Origin: Roseomonas sp. HF4
GTDB lineage: Bacteria > Pseudomonadota > Alphaproteobacteria > Acetobacterales > Acetobacteraceae
Direction: 5' to 3'
Assembly (NCBI RefSeq): GCF_005222755.1
Contig: NZ_STGD01000001.1
Coordinates: 186,001 to 250,000, forward strand
DNA length: 64,000 nucleotides
In this document: in pieces, positions 25,899 through 34,227 of the stretch
How the letters are laid out: each line of letters opens with the position of its first letter
How positions within the stretch are numbered: the first letter of the stretch is position 1
Notes under the pieces: model-generated
The model's input: the letters and a program-made list of their open reading frames with translations, nothing else
What the model was told of the DNA's origin: nothing
The model's database searches: none
Position numbers and translations under genes: made by a program

Positions 25899-27941
25899 TC
25901 ACGCCCTTTCAATGATCAGGTTGCCGAAGCGGTCGGTCCGCGCCAACAGTCCGGGATCGACCACGATGGTCGCATCCGGCTGCTCCAGGATGGCGGGGCC
26001 GCGCACCACGCTGCCCTCGGGCAGGTCGAGCCGCGCGAAGATCGCGGCCTCGTGCCAGGCGCCGTCGAACCAGACGGGACGCGCGCCGCGCGCAGCGGCC
26101 TCGACCGTGCTGCCTGCCGGCGGCGCCAGCATACGCAGGTCGAAGGCCGGGCGCCGGCCGATCGCGGCGGTGCGGAGCGTCACGATCCGCACGGCAAGGC
26201 CGGGCAGCAGGCGCGTAAAGGCGCGGCTGTAGGCGGCCTCGAAGGCCGCGCGCACGATGGCCGCGGTGACGCCGGTGGTGCCGTCCCGCACAGCGACGGG
26301 CAGCGGCACGGCCACCGTATGCGTCTGCCCGGCGTAGTGCATGTCGAGTTCGAAGACCGTCTCGATGCCTTCGACCGGCAGCCCGGCGGCGGCAACGACC
26401 GCCTGCGCGGCCTCGGCCTCCGCCACCATGCGGACATCGAGCGCCGCGGCATCGAGCGTGTCGAGCCCGAGGTTCAGCGTCCGCACCTGGTCGTGCCGCA
26501 CATCGGCGATGATGCAGCCCAGCGCCGAGGTCACGCCCGGATAGCGCGGCACCAGCGCCGCCTTGAGCCCCACCTCGCGGATCAGCGCGCCCACATGCAG
26601 CGCGCCGCCGCCGCCGAAGGGCAGCGCCACGAAGCGCCCGGGGTCGTGGCCGCGCTCGATGGAGACCAGCCGGATGGCGCCCGCCATGCGCGCATTGGCG
26701 ACGCGCAGCACCGCCTCAGCCGCCGCCATGGCATCGAGGCCGAGCGGCTCACCCACATGCCGCGCGATCGCCGCGCGCGCGGCCTCGACATCGAGCCGCG
26801 CCAGCGCGCCGCCGATCGGCCGTTCCGCATTGATGCGCCCGAGCACGACATTGGCGTCCGTCAGCGTCGGCCGGTCGTTGCCCTGGCCATAGCAGACCGG
26901 GCCCGGCCGGCTGCCCGCGCTTTCCGGCCCGACCTGCAGCAGGCCGCCGCGGTCGACATGCGCGATCGAGCCGCCGCCGGCGCCGATGGTGGTGATCTCG
27001 ATCATCGGCGAACGGATCACCAGGCCGAAGTCGATCACCGCCTGCGCGGCAAGGTCCATCCGCCCGCCCGCCACCAGCGACACGTCGAAGGAGGTGCCGC
27101 CGAGGTCGCAGGTGATCGCGTTCTCGAACCCCGCCGCGCGCGCGATGGCCGCCGCCGCGATGACGCCCGCGGCGGGGCCGGACAGCGCCGTCCGCACCGG
27201 CATGCGTCGCGCCGTTGCCGTCGACATGATGCCGCCATTGGACTGCACGATGTGGAAGCGCCCGGCGAAACGCTCGGTCTCCAGGGTGCCTTCGAGCCGC
27301 GCCAGGTAGCCGGCGACGACCGGCTGCAGATACGCGTTCAGCGCCGTGGTCGAGGCGCGCTCGAACTCCCGGATCTCGGGCAGGATCTCGCTGCTGACCG
27401 AGACATGCGGATTGGGCCAGATGGCGCGCACCGCCGCGGCCGCAGCCGCCTCGTTCGCCGGGTTGGCGTAGGCGTTGATGAAGACGATGGCGACGGCCTC
27501 GGCGCCGGCCGCCAGCAGCGCGCACGCCGCCGCCCGCACCGCCGCGACATCGACCGGCGTGCGGATGGTGCCGTCCGCCAGCGTGCGCTCCGGCACTTCC
27601 AGCCGCAGGTCGCGGTCGGCGACCGGCGTGAAGTCGCCCCAGAGGCCCCAGGTGTGGCGACGGTCGCGCCGGCGCATCTCCAGCACGTCGCGGAACCCCG
27701 CGGTCGTGATGACGCCGAGGCGCGCACCCTTGCGCTCCAGCAGCGCATTGGTGCCGACGGTCGTGCCGTGGACGATCGCGGCCATGGCGCCGGCGCCGCC
27801 CAGCGCCCGCAGGCCGGCGAGGAAGCCCGACGCCTCGTCGCCGCGGTTGGACGGCACCTTGGCGGTGCGGAAGGCGCCGGTCGCGGCATCGAACAGGAAC
27901 AGGTCGGTGAAGGTGCCGCCGACATCGACGCCGACGATCAT
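25899..27941 (-). CDS. hyuA: Hydantoinase/5-oxoprolinase subunit A
   Basis: A 680-residue member of the HyuA/oxoprolinase A family. The ATP-site opening is GVDVGGTFTDLFLFD (residues 4-18), with later IVHGTTVGTNALLERKGA, the actin-like ATCDLGGTSFDVS-type loop (ITCDLGGTSFDVSLVAGG) and the IGAGGGSIAHVD motif. With subunit B it performs ATP-driven ring opening of 5-membered cyclic amides (5-oxoproline, N-methylhydantoin) or, in related complexes, carboxylation of ketones. The ATG overlaps the hyuB stop by 4 bases (ATGA). Which of these reactions applies is not decided by the sequence; the coupling to a Liv transporter favours an imported cyclic amide. Confidence 0.9.
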   Translation of the reverse strand: MIVGVDVGGTFTDLFLFDAATGAFRTAKVPSNRGDEASGFLAGLRALGGAGAMAAIVHGTTVGTNALLERKGARLGVITTAGFRDVLEMRRRDRRHTWGLWGDFTPVADRDLRLEVPERTLADGTIRTPVDVAAVRAAACALLAAGAEAVAIVFINAYANPANEAAAAAAVRAIWPNPHVSVSSEILPEIREFERASTTALNAYLQPVVAGYLARLEGTLETERFAGRFHIVQSNGGIMSTATARRMPVRTALSGPAAGVIAAAAIARAAGFENAITCDLGGTSFDVSLVAGGRMDLAAQAVIDFGLVIRSPMIEITTIGAGGGSIAHVDRGGLLQVGPESAGSRPGPVCYGQGNDRPTLTDANVVLGRINAERPIGGALARLDVEAARAAIARHVGEPLGLDAMAAAEAVLRVANARMAGAIRLVSIERGHDPGRFVALPFGGGGALHVGALIREVGLKAALVPRYPGVTSALGCIIADVRHDQVRTLNLGLDTLDAAALDVRMVAEAEAAQAVVAAAGLPVEGIETVFELDMHYAGQTHTVAVPLPVAVRDGTTGVTAAIVRAAFEAAYSRAFTRLLPGLAVRIVTLRTAAIGRRPAFDLRMLAPPAGSTVEAAARGARPVWFDGAWHEAAIFARLDLPEGSVVRGPAILEQPDATIVVDPGLLARTDRFGNLIIERA

Positions 27942-29638
27942 CGTGCCACGCTCCCATCGGCCGCGATGCGCACGCCGTAGTCGCGGATGGCGGCCTCGGC
28001 GCCGACGAAACCCAGCCGGATGTCGCGCGCCACGGCCTCGACGGGCCGCAGCAGCGGGTCGCCCCAGCCGCCGCCGCCCGGGCTTTCCAGGCGCAGGCGC
28101 TGCCCCTGCCGGATCGAGACGCCGACCACCTTGCTCGCCATCGGCGGCGTCGCGACGCCCTCGGCGGTATCCCAGCGGAAGGCGTTCATGGCACCCGGCC
28201 CGCCGCCGGCGACGCCGAAGGGCGCGAAGCGGCCGCGTTCGCCCAGCAGCGCGATCTCGGTGACGCCGGGCGCCAGCGCCTCGATCCCGTAGACCGCGCC
28301 GACGCCGCCGCGGTGCAGCCCCGGCCCACCGCTGTCCGCGCGCAGCGCCCATTGCGTGAACATCACGGGATTGGCGGCTTCCAGGATCTCGACCGGCGGG
28401 ATGGTGGCGGTCGAGATCGGGTTGTTGGCGTGATGCAGCCCGTCGCTCTCGGGATTGCCGCCGAGGCCGCCGCCGAAGAAGGAGAACATCACCCAGCGCG
28501 TGCCGTCCGCCCGCTGCCCCGACAGCGACAGCGCGTTGATCGTGCCGAAGGGTGCGGCCGTCGCGCGCTCCGGCCGCGCTTGGCCGAGCGCGCCGAAGAT
28601 CACGCCGATCAGCCTGAGGATCGTCTCGGTATATCCGGCGACGGGCCGCGGCGCCTTCGCGCCGAGCAGCGTCGTGTCGGGGGCGATGACCTCGACCGGC
28701 CGCAGCACGCCCGCATTGGCCGGCACGTCGGGGAAGGCGTGCTTCAGCGCCACGTAGCAGGCGGCGACCGTGGTCGCGACCGAGATGTTGACCGGCCCCG
28801 CGCAGGGCGCCGAGGAGCGCGAGAAATCCAGCACCATCCGCCCGCCCGCGATCCGCATGGCGAGCGCGATGCGCAGCGGTTCATCGACCACGCCGTCATT
28901 GTCGAGGAAATCCTCGAAGTCGTAGGTGCCGTCCGGCCGGGCCGCGATCTCGGCGCCCATCAGCGCCTCGGCGCGGTCCATGAGCAGGCCGAAGGCCTCG
29001 GCCACCGCCGCGTCGCCATGGGCGTCGAGCAGTTCCGCCAGCCGCCGTTCGCCGAGGTCGAGCGCGTTGAGCTGCCCGTTCAGGTCGCCCCAGTTCGACT
29101 GCGGCACGCGCGAATTCGCCGCCAGGATGTCGAGGATGTCCTGCTGCATGACCCCCGCGCGGATCAGCTTCACCGGCGGGAAGCGCACGCCTTCCTGGTG
29201 GCTTTCCGTCGCGCGCGGGTTGTAGTTGCCGGGCACGTTGCCGCCGATGTCGAGCCAGTGCCCGACCGAGGCGAGCCAGCAGAACAGCCGCCCGTCGCGG
29301 AACACCGGGCGCACCAGGCGGAAGTCGTTCAGGTGCGTGCCGCCGTCGTACGGGTCGTTGAACAGGAAGGTGTCGCCGGGATCGAGCCCGCCCTCGGCGG
29401 CCACCTTCGCGATCACCGCGCGCACCGCGAAGGCCATGGCGCCGACGAAGATCGGCAGCCCCTTGGTGCCCTGCACCAGCGTGTCGCCGGTGGTCGCGTC
29501 ATAGACGCCGTGGCAGGCGTCGCGTGCCTCGGCGATGATCGGGTTGAAGGCGCTGCGGTAGAGCGTCGCGTCCATCTCGTCGGCGATCTGCTCGAGCCGG
29601 CCCTTCAGCACGGCCAGGGTCACGGGGTCGATCGGCAT
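27938..29638 (-). CDS. hyuB: Hydantoinase/5-oxoprolinase subunit B
   Basis: A 566-residue member of the HyuB family. Recognisable segments are the opening DPVTLAVLKGRLEQIADEMD, the GDTFLFNDPYDGGTHLND block and the late LESPGGGGWGDP, which are signature stretches of the oxoprolinase B chain. Subunit B carries the ring-opening or carboxylating site that works with the phosphoryl-transferring A chain. It starts 2 bases after the livF stop of system 2 and overlaps hyuA, so transport and catabolic genes are one coupled unit. Confidence 0.92.
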   Translation of the reverse strand: MPIDPVTLAVLKGRLEQIADEMDATLYRSAFNPIIAEARDACHGVYDATTGDTLVQGTKGLPIFVGAMAFAVRAVIAKVAAEGGLDPGDTFLFNDPYDGGTHLNDFRLVRPVFRDGRLFCWLASVGHWLDIGGNVPGNYNPRATESHQEGVRFPPVKLIRAGVMQQDILDILAANSRVPQSNWGDLNGQLNALDLGERRLAELLDAHGDAAVAEAFGLLMDRAEALMGAEIAARPDGTYDFEDFLDNDGVVDEPLRIALAMRIAGGRMVLDFSRSSAPCAGPVNISVATTVAACYVALKHAFPDVPANAGVLRPVEVIAPDTTLLGAKAPRPVAGYTETILRLIGVIFGALGQARPERATAAPFGTINALSLSGQRADGTRWVMFSFFGGGLGGNPESDGLHHANNPISTATIPPVEILEAANPVMFTQWALRADSGGPGLHRGGVGAVYGIEALAPGVTEIALLGERGRFAPFGVAGGGPGAMNAFRWDTAEGVATPPMASKVVGVSIRQGQRLRLESPGGGGWGDPLLRPVEAVARDIRLGFVGAEAAIRDYGVRIAADGSVAR

Positions 29639-29640
29639 TC

Positions 29641-30342
29641 CTACAATCCGAGATAGGCGCGCTGCAGATGCGGGTCGGCGCGGACCTCGGCCGCCGTGCC
29701 GCCCAGCGCGAAGGCGCCGTTCTCCAGCACATGCGCCTCGTCCGCGACCTCGAGGCTCTGCGCGACGTTCTGCTCGACCAGCATGATCGCGAGCCCGTCG
29801 GCGTGCAGCCGGCGGATCAGCGCAAACATCTCCTCGACCAGCAGCGGCGACAGGCCGAGGGAGGGCTCGTCCAGGATCAGCAGCCGCGGCTCGGCCATCA
29901 GGCCGCGGCCGATCGCCAGCATCTGCTGCTCCCCGCCCGAGAGCGTGCCGGCCAGTTGCCGCATCCGCTCGCGCAGCCGCGGGAAGGTGGCGAAGACGCG
30001 TTCGATGTTGCGCGCGCGGTTCCCCTGCGCGCGGCGATAGGCGCCAAGGTCGAGGTTCTCCCGCACGCTCAGGTTCGGGAATATCTTGCGACCTTCGGGC
30101 ACATGCACCAGCCCCGCGGCCGCGATGGCGGGCGGCGCCAGGCCGTCGATCCGCCGGCCTTCGAAGGTGATGGTGCCGGCGCGCGGCGGCACGAGGCCGC
30201 TGATCGCCATGTTGAGCGTGGTCTTGCCCGCGCCGTTGGCGCCGAGCACCGCCACGATGCGCCCCGCGGGCACCGTGAGGTCCACGCCGCGCAGCACGGT
30301 GGCGAGGCCGTATCCGGCCTCGAGGCCGCGGATCTCAAGCAT
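29641..30342 (-). CDS. livF: Branched-chain amino acid ABC transporter ATPase LivF (system 2)
   Basis: A 233-residue LivF-type ATPase: Walker A GANGAGKTT, LSGGEQQMLAIGRGL signature, Walker B LLILDEPSLGLSPLL, switch MLVEQNV. The start at 30342 gives MLEIRGLEAGYG and overlaps the livG stop by 8 bases; an earlier in-frame ATG lies inside livG and gives a family-unlike tail. It is the last transport gene before hyuBA. This set differs clearly in sequence from the LivF at 15942-16688. Confidence 0.92.
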   Translation of the reverse strand: MLEIRGLEAGYGLATVLRGVDLTVPAGRIVAVLGANGAGKTTLNMAISGLVPPRAGTITFEGRRIDGLAPPAIAAAGLVHVPEGRKIFPNLSVRENLDLGAYRRAQGNRARNIERVFATFPRLRERMRQLAGTLSGGEQQMLAIGRGLMAEPRLLILDEPSLGLSPLLVEEMFALIRRLHADGLAIMLVEQNVAQSLEVADEAHVLENGAFALGGTAAEVRADPHLQRAYLGL

Positions 30343-31102
30343 CGGCTGCCCCCTGGAGGCGTCGCGCCGCGCCCTTGCCGAGATAGGCCTCGACCACCTC
30401 GGGCGCCGCCACCACCTCGGCCGGCGTGCCGGAGGCGATGATGCGGCCCTGCGCCAGCACATGGACGCGGTCGCAGAGGTTCATCACCGCCTGCATCACG
30501 TGCTCGATCATCAGCACCGTGACGCCCGAGGCGCGGATGGCCTGCACCACGGGCACGATGTCGCGCACCTCCGAGGGGTTGAGCCCGGCCAGCACCTCGT
30601 CCAGCAACAGCAGCTTCGGGCGCGTGGCCAGCGCGCGCGCCACCTCGAGCCGCTTTCGCCCGGCGACGGTCAGCGCTGCGGCCGGCTTGTCGAGCTGTTC
30701 GGTCAGCCCGACCCGCGCAGCGACCTCCTCGGCGGCGGCCAGCGCCTCGGCGCGCTTCGCGGTGCGGAGGAAGGCGCCGACCGCGATGTTCTCCCGCACG
30801 GACAGCCCCGCGAAGGGCTGCACGATCTGGAAGGTGCGTGCGAGACCCATGCGTGCCAGATCGTGCGGCCGGCGGCCGGTGATCTCCTCGCCTTCCAGCA
30901 TCACGATGCCGGCGGTGGGTTTCTCGAAGCCCGCCACCACGGCAAACAGCGTCGTCTTGCCCGCGCCGTTCGGGCCGATCAGGCCGGTGATCGAGCCCTC
31001 GGCCACGTCGAGCGTCGCGTCGTCCACCGCGACCAGCCCGCCGAAGCGCTTGGTCACGCCGCGCACGGCCAGGAAGGCGGGATCGGGGCCGGTGCCGGTC
31101 AT
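30335..31102 (-). CDS. livG: Branched-chain amino acid ABC transporter ATPase LivG (system 2)
   Basis: A 255-residue LivG-type ATPase: Walker A GPNGAGKTTLFAVV, signature LTVAGRKRLEVARALA, Walker B LLLLDEVLAGLNPSE (DEV where most family members have DEP), switch LMIEHVMQAV. Its ATG overlaps the livM stop by 4 bases (ATGA). It drives import together with LivF through the LivH-LivM pair encoded just upstream. Confidence 0.92.
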   Translation of the reverse strand: MTGTGPDPAFLAVRGVTKRFGGLVAVDDATLDVAEGSITGLIGPNGAGKTTLFAVVAGFEKPTAGIVMLEGEEITGRRPHDLARMGLARTFQIVQPFAGLSVRENIAVGAFLRTAKRAEALAAAEEVAARVGLTEQLDKPAAALTVAGRKRLEVARALATRPKLLLLDEVLAGLNPSEVRDIVPVVQAIRASGVTVLMIEHVMQAVMNLCDRVHVLAQGRIIASGTPAEVVAAPEVVEAYLGKGAARRLQGAADA

Positions 31103-32046
31103 CGCCGCCGCCAGGCGCGCAGCAGGCCGGGGATGTCCCGCGGCGGGTAGCGCACCACCAGGATCAGCACGATGCCGAAGACCACTAGGTCGATCCCCGG
31201 GATGCTGCCGGCGACGGTCTTTGTCGCCTCGGCCAGGCCATGCAGGATGACGGCGCCCAGCACCGGGCCGAACACCGTCCCCGCCCCGCCCACGATCGGC
31301 GCCAGCAGGGCTTCCACCGAGATCCAGGTGCCATAGGCGATCTGCGCATCGAGGTAGAGGAAGTACTGCGCGTAGAGCCCGCCCGCCGCCCCGGTCATGC
31401 CGGCCGACAGCGTGATGGCGCGCAGCTTCACCGCGAGGATGTCGACGCCCAGCGCCTGCGCCGCCGCCTCGTTCTCCCGGACCGCCACCAGTTGCGCGCC
31501 GAGGCGCGAGCGTTCCAGCGCCAGCGTGGCCAGCAGCGCGAGCACGACCAGCGCCAGCGCCACCCAGAGGAAGGTGCTGCGCTCGGCGAACTGGAAATTC
31601 AGCGGGTCGGCCCGCAGGCGGATAAGAATGCCGGCCGCGCCGCCCGTGATCTCGGCGGCATTGGCCAGCACGCGGAAGACCTCGGCGAAGGCCAGCGTCA
31701 CCAGCGCGAAATAGGACCCCTTGAGGCCCGAGCGGAAGGCGAGCGCGCCGATCGCGAGCCCGACCAGCGCCGCGAGCCCGATGCCCGCCGCGAAGGCCGG
31801 CCAGGCATTCATGCCGAAGCGCACCTGCAGGATGGCGGTCAGGTAGGCGCCGGTGCCGAAGAAGGCCGCGTGCCCGAAGGAATACTGCCCGCCATAGCCG
31901 CCGAGGATGTTCCAGCCCTGCGCGGCCAGCGCGATGATCAGGGTGAAGACCATGAAGTTCAGCACGACGTTGCTGGTGACCAGCAGCGGCGCCAGCGCCA
32001 CCAGCGCCGCGAAGCCCAGGATCGGCAGGACGTCGCGGACACTCAT
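31099..32046 (-). CDS. livM: Branched-chain amino acid ABC transporter permease LivM (system 2)
   Basis: A 315-residue LivM permease. The hallmark GQYSFGHAAFFGTGAYL is near residue 55, the coupling segment QLVAVRENEAAAQALGVD follows, and the late GGAGTVFGPVLGAVIL is conserved in the family. The ATG at 32046 overlaps the livH stop by 4 bases; longer in-frame versions reach into livH. Together with LivH it forms the inner-membrane channel of the second Liv system. Confidence 0.92.
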   Translation of the reverse strand: MSVRDVLPILGFAALVALAPLLVTSNVVLNFMVFTLIIALAAQGWNILGGYGGQYSFGHAAFFGTGAYLTAILQVRFGMNAWPAFAAGIGLAALVGLAIGALAFRSGLKGSYFALVTLAFAEVFRVLANAAEITGGAAGILIRLRADPLNFQFAERSTFLWVALALVVLALLATLALERSRLGAQLVAVRENEAAAQALGVDILAVKLRAITLSAGMTGAAGGLYAQYFLYLDAQIAYGTWISVEALLAPIVGGAGTVFGPVLGAVILHGLAEATKTVAGSIPGIDLVVFGIVLILVVRYPPRDIPGLLRAWRRR

Positions 32047-32918
32047 GCGCGCGCCCCGAACAGCCCCGTGGGTCGCACCAGCAGCACCAGGATGAAGATG
32101 AGGAAGATGCCGATCTGCCCCAGGCTGTCGCCGAGATAGAGGCCGGACAGGCTTTCCACCACGCCGATGACCAGTCCGCCCAGCAGCGCGCCGACCACGC
32201 TGCCCATGCCGCCCAGCACCACGATGGTGAAGGCGACCAGCACGAAGGCATTGCCGACGCGCGGGGAGACGTAGAAGGACGGCAGCAGCAGCGCCGCCGC
32301 GATGGCGAGGCACGCCGTGCCGATGCCGAAGGTGACCGCGTAGATGTGCGCGACGTCGATGCCGACCAGGGCCGCGCCGGTGCGCTCCTTGGCCACCGCG
32401 CGGATCGCCTTGCCGGTCGCGGTCCGCGTCATCAGCAGGAACAGCGCGAGGCCGACCAGGATGGTCGCGCCGAAGCCCACGATGCGCGGGTAGGACAGCA
32501 GCGCCGGGCCGAACTCCACCACCTCCATCGCGTAGGGCACGTCGATGCTGCGCGTGTCGGACCGGAAGACGGCGAGCATCAGGTTCTCGATGATGATGGA
32601 CAGTCCGAGCGTCACCAGCAGGATGTTCTCGTCCTTGCCCCGGCTGGCCGGCCCGATCACCAGGCGCTGCACGGCGTAGCCGAGGCCGAAGAACAGCCCG
32701 GCCAGCGGCAGCGCCGCGACATAGGGGTCGATGCCTAGGGCATCGCGCGCCACGTAGGCGGCGTACATCGCCATGGTCAGCAGCGCGCCATGGGCGAAGT
32801 TGATGATGTGGAGCACGCCGTAGACCAGCGTGAGGCCAAGGGCCACCAGCCCGTAGACGGCCCCGGTCAGGAGGCCGTTCAGCACGGCCTCCAGGATGAT
32901 CTCAGGCGGGAAGCCCAC
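32043..32918 (-). CDS. livH: Branched-chain amino acid ABC transporter permease LivH (system 2)
   Basis: A 291-residue LivH permease. The opening LEAVLNGLLTGAVYGLVALG and HIINFAHGALLTMAMYAAY are characteristic, as is VVLGGMGSVVGALLGGLVIG near the C-terminus. It begins 3 bases after the receptor stop, and the order receptor-H-M-G-F is the standard one, in contrast to system 1. Confidence 0.93.
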   Translation of the reverse strand: MGFPPEIILEAVLNGLLTGAVYGLVALGLTLVYGVLHIINFAHGALLTMAMYAAYVARDALGIDPYVAALPLAGLFFGLGYAVQRLVIGPASRGKDENILLVTLGLSIIIENLMLAVFRSDTRSIDVPYAMEVVEFGPALLSYPRIVGFGATILVGLALFLLMTRTATGKAIRAVAKERTGAALVGIDVAHIYAVTFGIGTACLAIAAALLLPSFYVSPRVGNAFVLVAFTIVVLGGMGSVVGALLGGLVIGVVESLSGLYLGDSLGQIGIFLIFILVLLVRPTGLFGARA

Positions 32919-32921
32919 GGG

Positions 32922-34133
32922 TCAGCCGGTGACGGGGAAGACCGGCTGCGCGTCGGCGAAGTCGCGCGGGAAAATCACCTTGATGTCGCCGTTCTGCACC
33001 TGGGTGTTGACCGGCTGGCCCGCCTGGTTCTGGCCGTTGACGAAGCGCGTCGGGCCATAGGGCATGATGTGCTTCGTGAAGGCCCCGTCGGTCGCGGCCA
33101 GCGCCGTGATCAGCGCGGCGCGGTCGGCGCGGCCGGCGCGTTCGATCGCGTCCGCCACCAGCATCACCGCCGAGTAGTTGAGCGGCGTGTTGTAGAGCCA
33201 GAAGCGGTTCTGCGCCTCGACCTGGCGGCGGAGCTCCGCGGTCCTGGGCTTGCGCGGGTCGGCCCAGTGGTTGCAGTCCATGACCAGGTTCGCCGCATCG
33301 GGGAATTCCCGCACGAAGCGGAAGTTCGACGCCGCGCCGTTCAGCACGCAGTAGATCCCCTTCGGCCGGATGCGCTGCTGCTGCATGGTGCGGCTGAGCA
33401 GCACGAATTCCGCGTAGTAGGAGGACGGGATCACGAGATCCGGCCGCAGCGCACGGATGCGCAGCGCGACGTTGTTCATGTCGCGCGCCGGCGTCGGGTG
33501 CGCGATGGTCTCCAGCACCTCGAAGCCGCGCTTCGGCAGTTCCGCATTCAGCAGCCGCGCCATGCCCGAGCCGAACAGCCCGTCCTCATGCACGATGACG
33601 ACGGTACGCGCCGGCTTCCCGGCGCCGTCGTTCAGCGCGACCAGGTTGTCGAGCGCGGTCTGCGTGACCACGCCGAAGCCCGGGCCGAAACGGAAGGTGT
33701 TGGCGAGTCCGCGGGAGACGATCTGGTCCGACACGCCGACATCGACGACATAGGGCAGGTCGTAGCGCGACGCGGCCTGCGACGCGGCGAGGCAGATCGG
33801 GCTCGCGAAGCCGCCGACGACGGCCAGCACGCCCTCGGCCTGCATCTTCTCGACCTCGGCGACGCCGCCTTCGGGGTTCGACCGCGCGTCGCCGAACACC
33901 ATCTCGATGCGCGCGCCACCCAGCGCCCGCAGGCCGCCGGAAGCATTGATCTCGGCGATCGCGAGCTCGGCGCCGAGGCGGCCGTATTCGCCGTCCTGCG
34001 ACAGCGCGCCCGTCACGGGCTGCAGGATGCCGAGCTTCACCGCCGGCGCCTGCGCGCGCGGCAGGCCGGGCGCGGCCAGCACGCCCGCGGCGCCGAGCAT
34101 CAGGCTGCGGCGGGCAACTTCGAGTCTTGCCAT
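32922..34133 (-). CDS. Liv-type ABC transporter receptor (system 2)
   Basis: A 403-residue type-1 periplasmic binding protein. The leader VARRSLMLGAAGVLAAPGL ends in PRAQAP, and the mature part begins VKLGILQPVTGALSQDGEY. The family pattern ADAIERAGRADRAALITAL near the C-terminus is present. It is only distantly similar to the four tandem receptors of system 1. It is the first gene of the operon receptor-livHMGF-hyuBA-isochorismatase-like-hydroxylase. No sequence feature gives the ligand; the downstream enzymes suggest a cyclic amide or N-heterocycle. Confidence 0.9.
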   Translation of the reverse strand: MARLEVARRSLMLGAAGVLAAPGLPRAQAPAVKLGILQPVTGALSQDGEYGRLGAELAIAEINASGGLRALGGARIEMVFGDARSNPEGGVAEVEKMQAEGVLAVVGGFASPICLAASQAASRYDLPYVVDVGVSDQIVSRGLANTFRFGPGFGVVTQTALDNLVALNDGAGKPARTVVIVHEDGLFGSGMARLLNAELPKRGFEVLETIAHPTPARDMNNVALRIRALRPDLVIPSSYYAEFVLLSRTMQQQRIRPKGIYCVLNGAASNFRFVREFPDAANLVMDCNHWADPRKPRTAELRRQVEAQNRFWLYNTPLNYSAVMLVADAIERAGRADRAALITALAATDGAFTKHIMPYGPTRFVNGQNQAGQPVNTQVQNGDIKVIFPRDFADAQPVFPVTG

Positions 34134-34227
34134 CGTTCTGCTCCCTGCGGGCCCGGCCGCCAACCGGGCCAGGCGCAAGCGGCCTTTGTCGCGCTTCGCC
34201 CGCCGCGGTGCAAGCAGGCGCCGCGGA

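Noticed and set aside
22724-25915. A 1063-codon open frame on the plus strand opposite the molybdenum hydroxylase and isochorismatase-like genes
   Set aside because: It encodes an Arg/His/Ala-rich sequence with no family-like pattern. Long antisense frames are expected in very GC-rich DNA opposite genes, and the minus-strand genes carry clear motifs.
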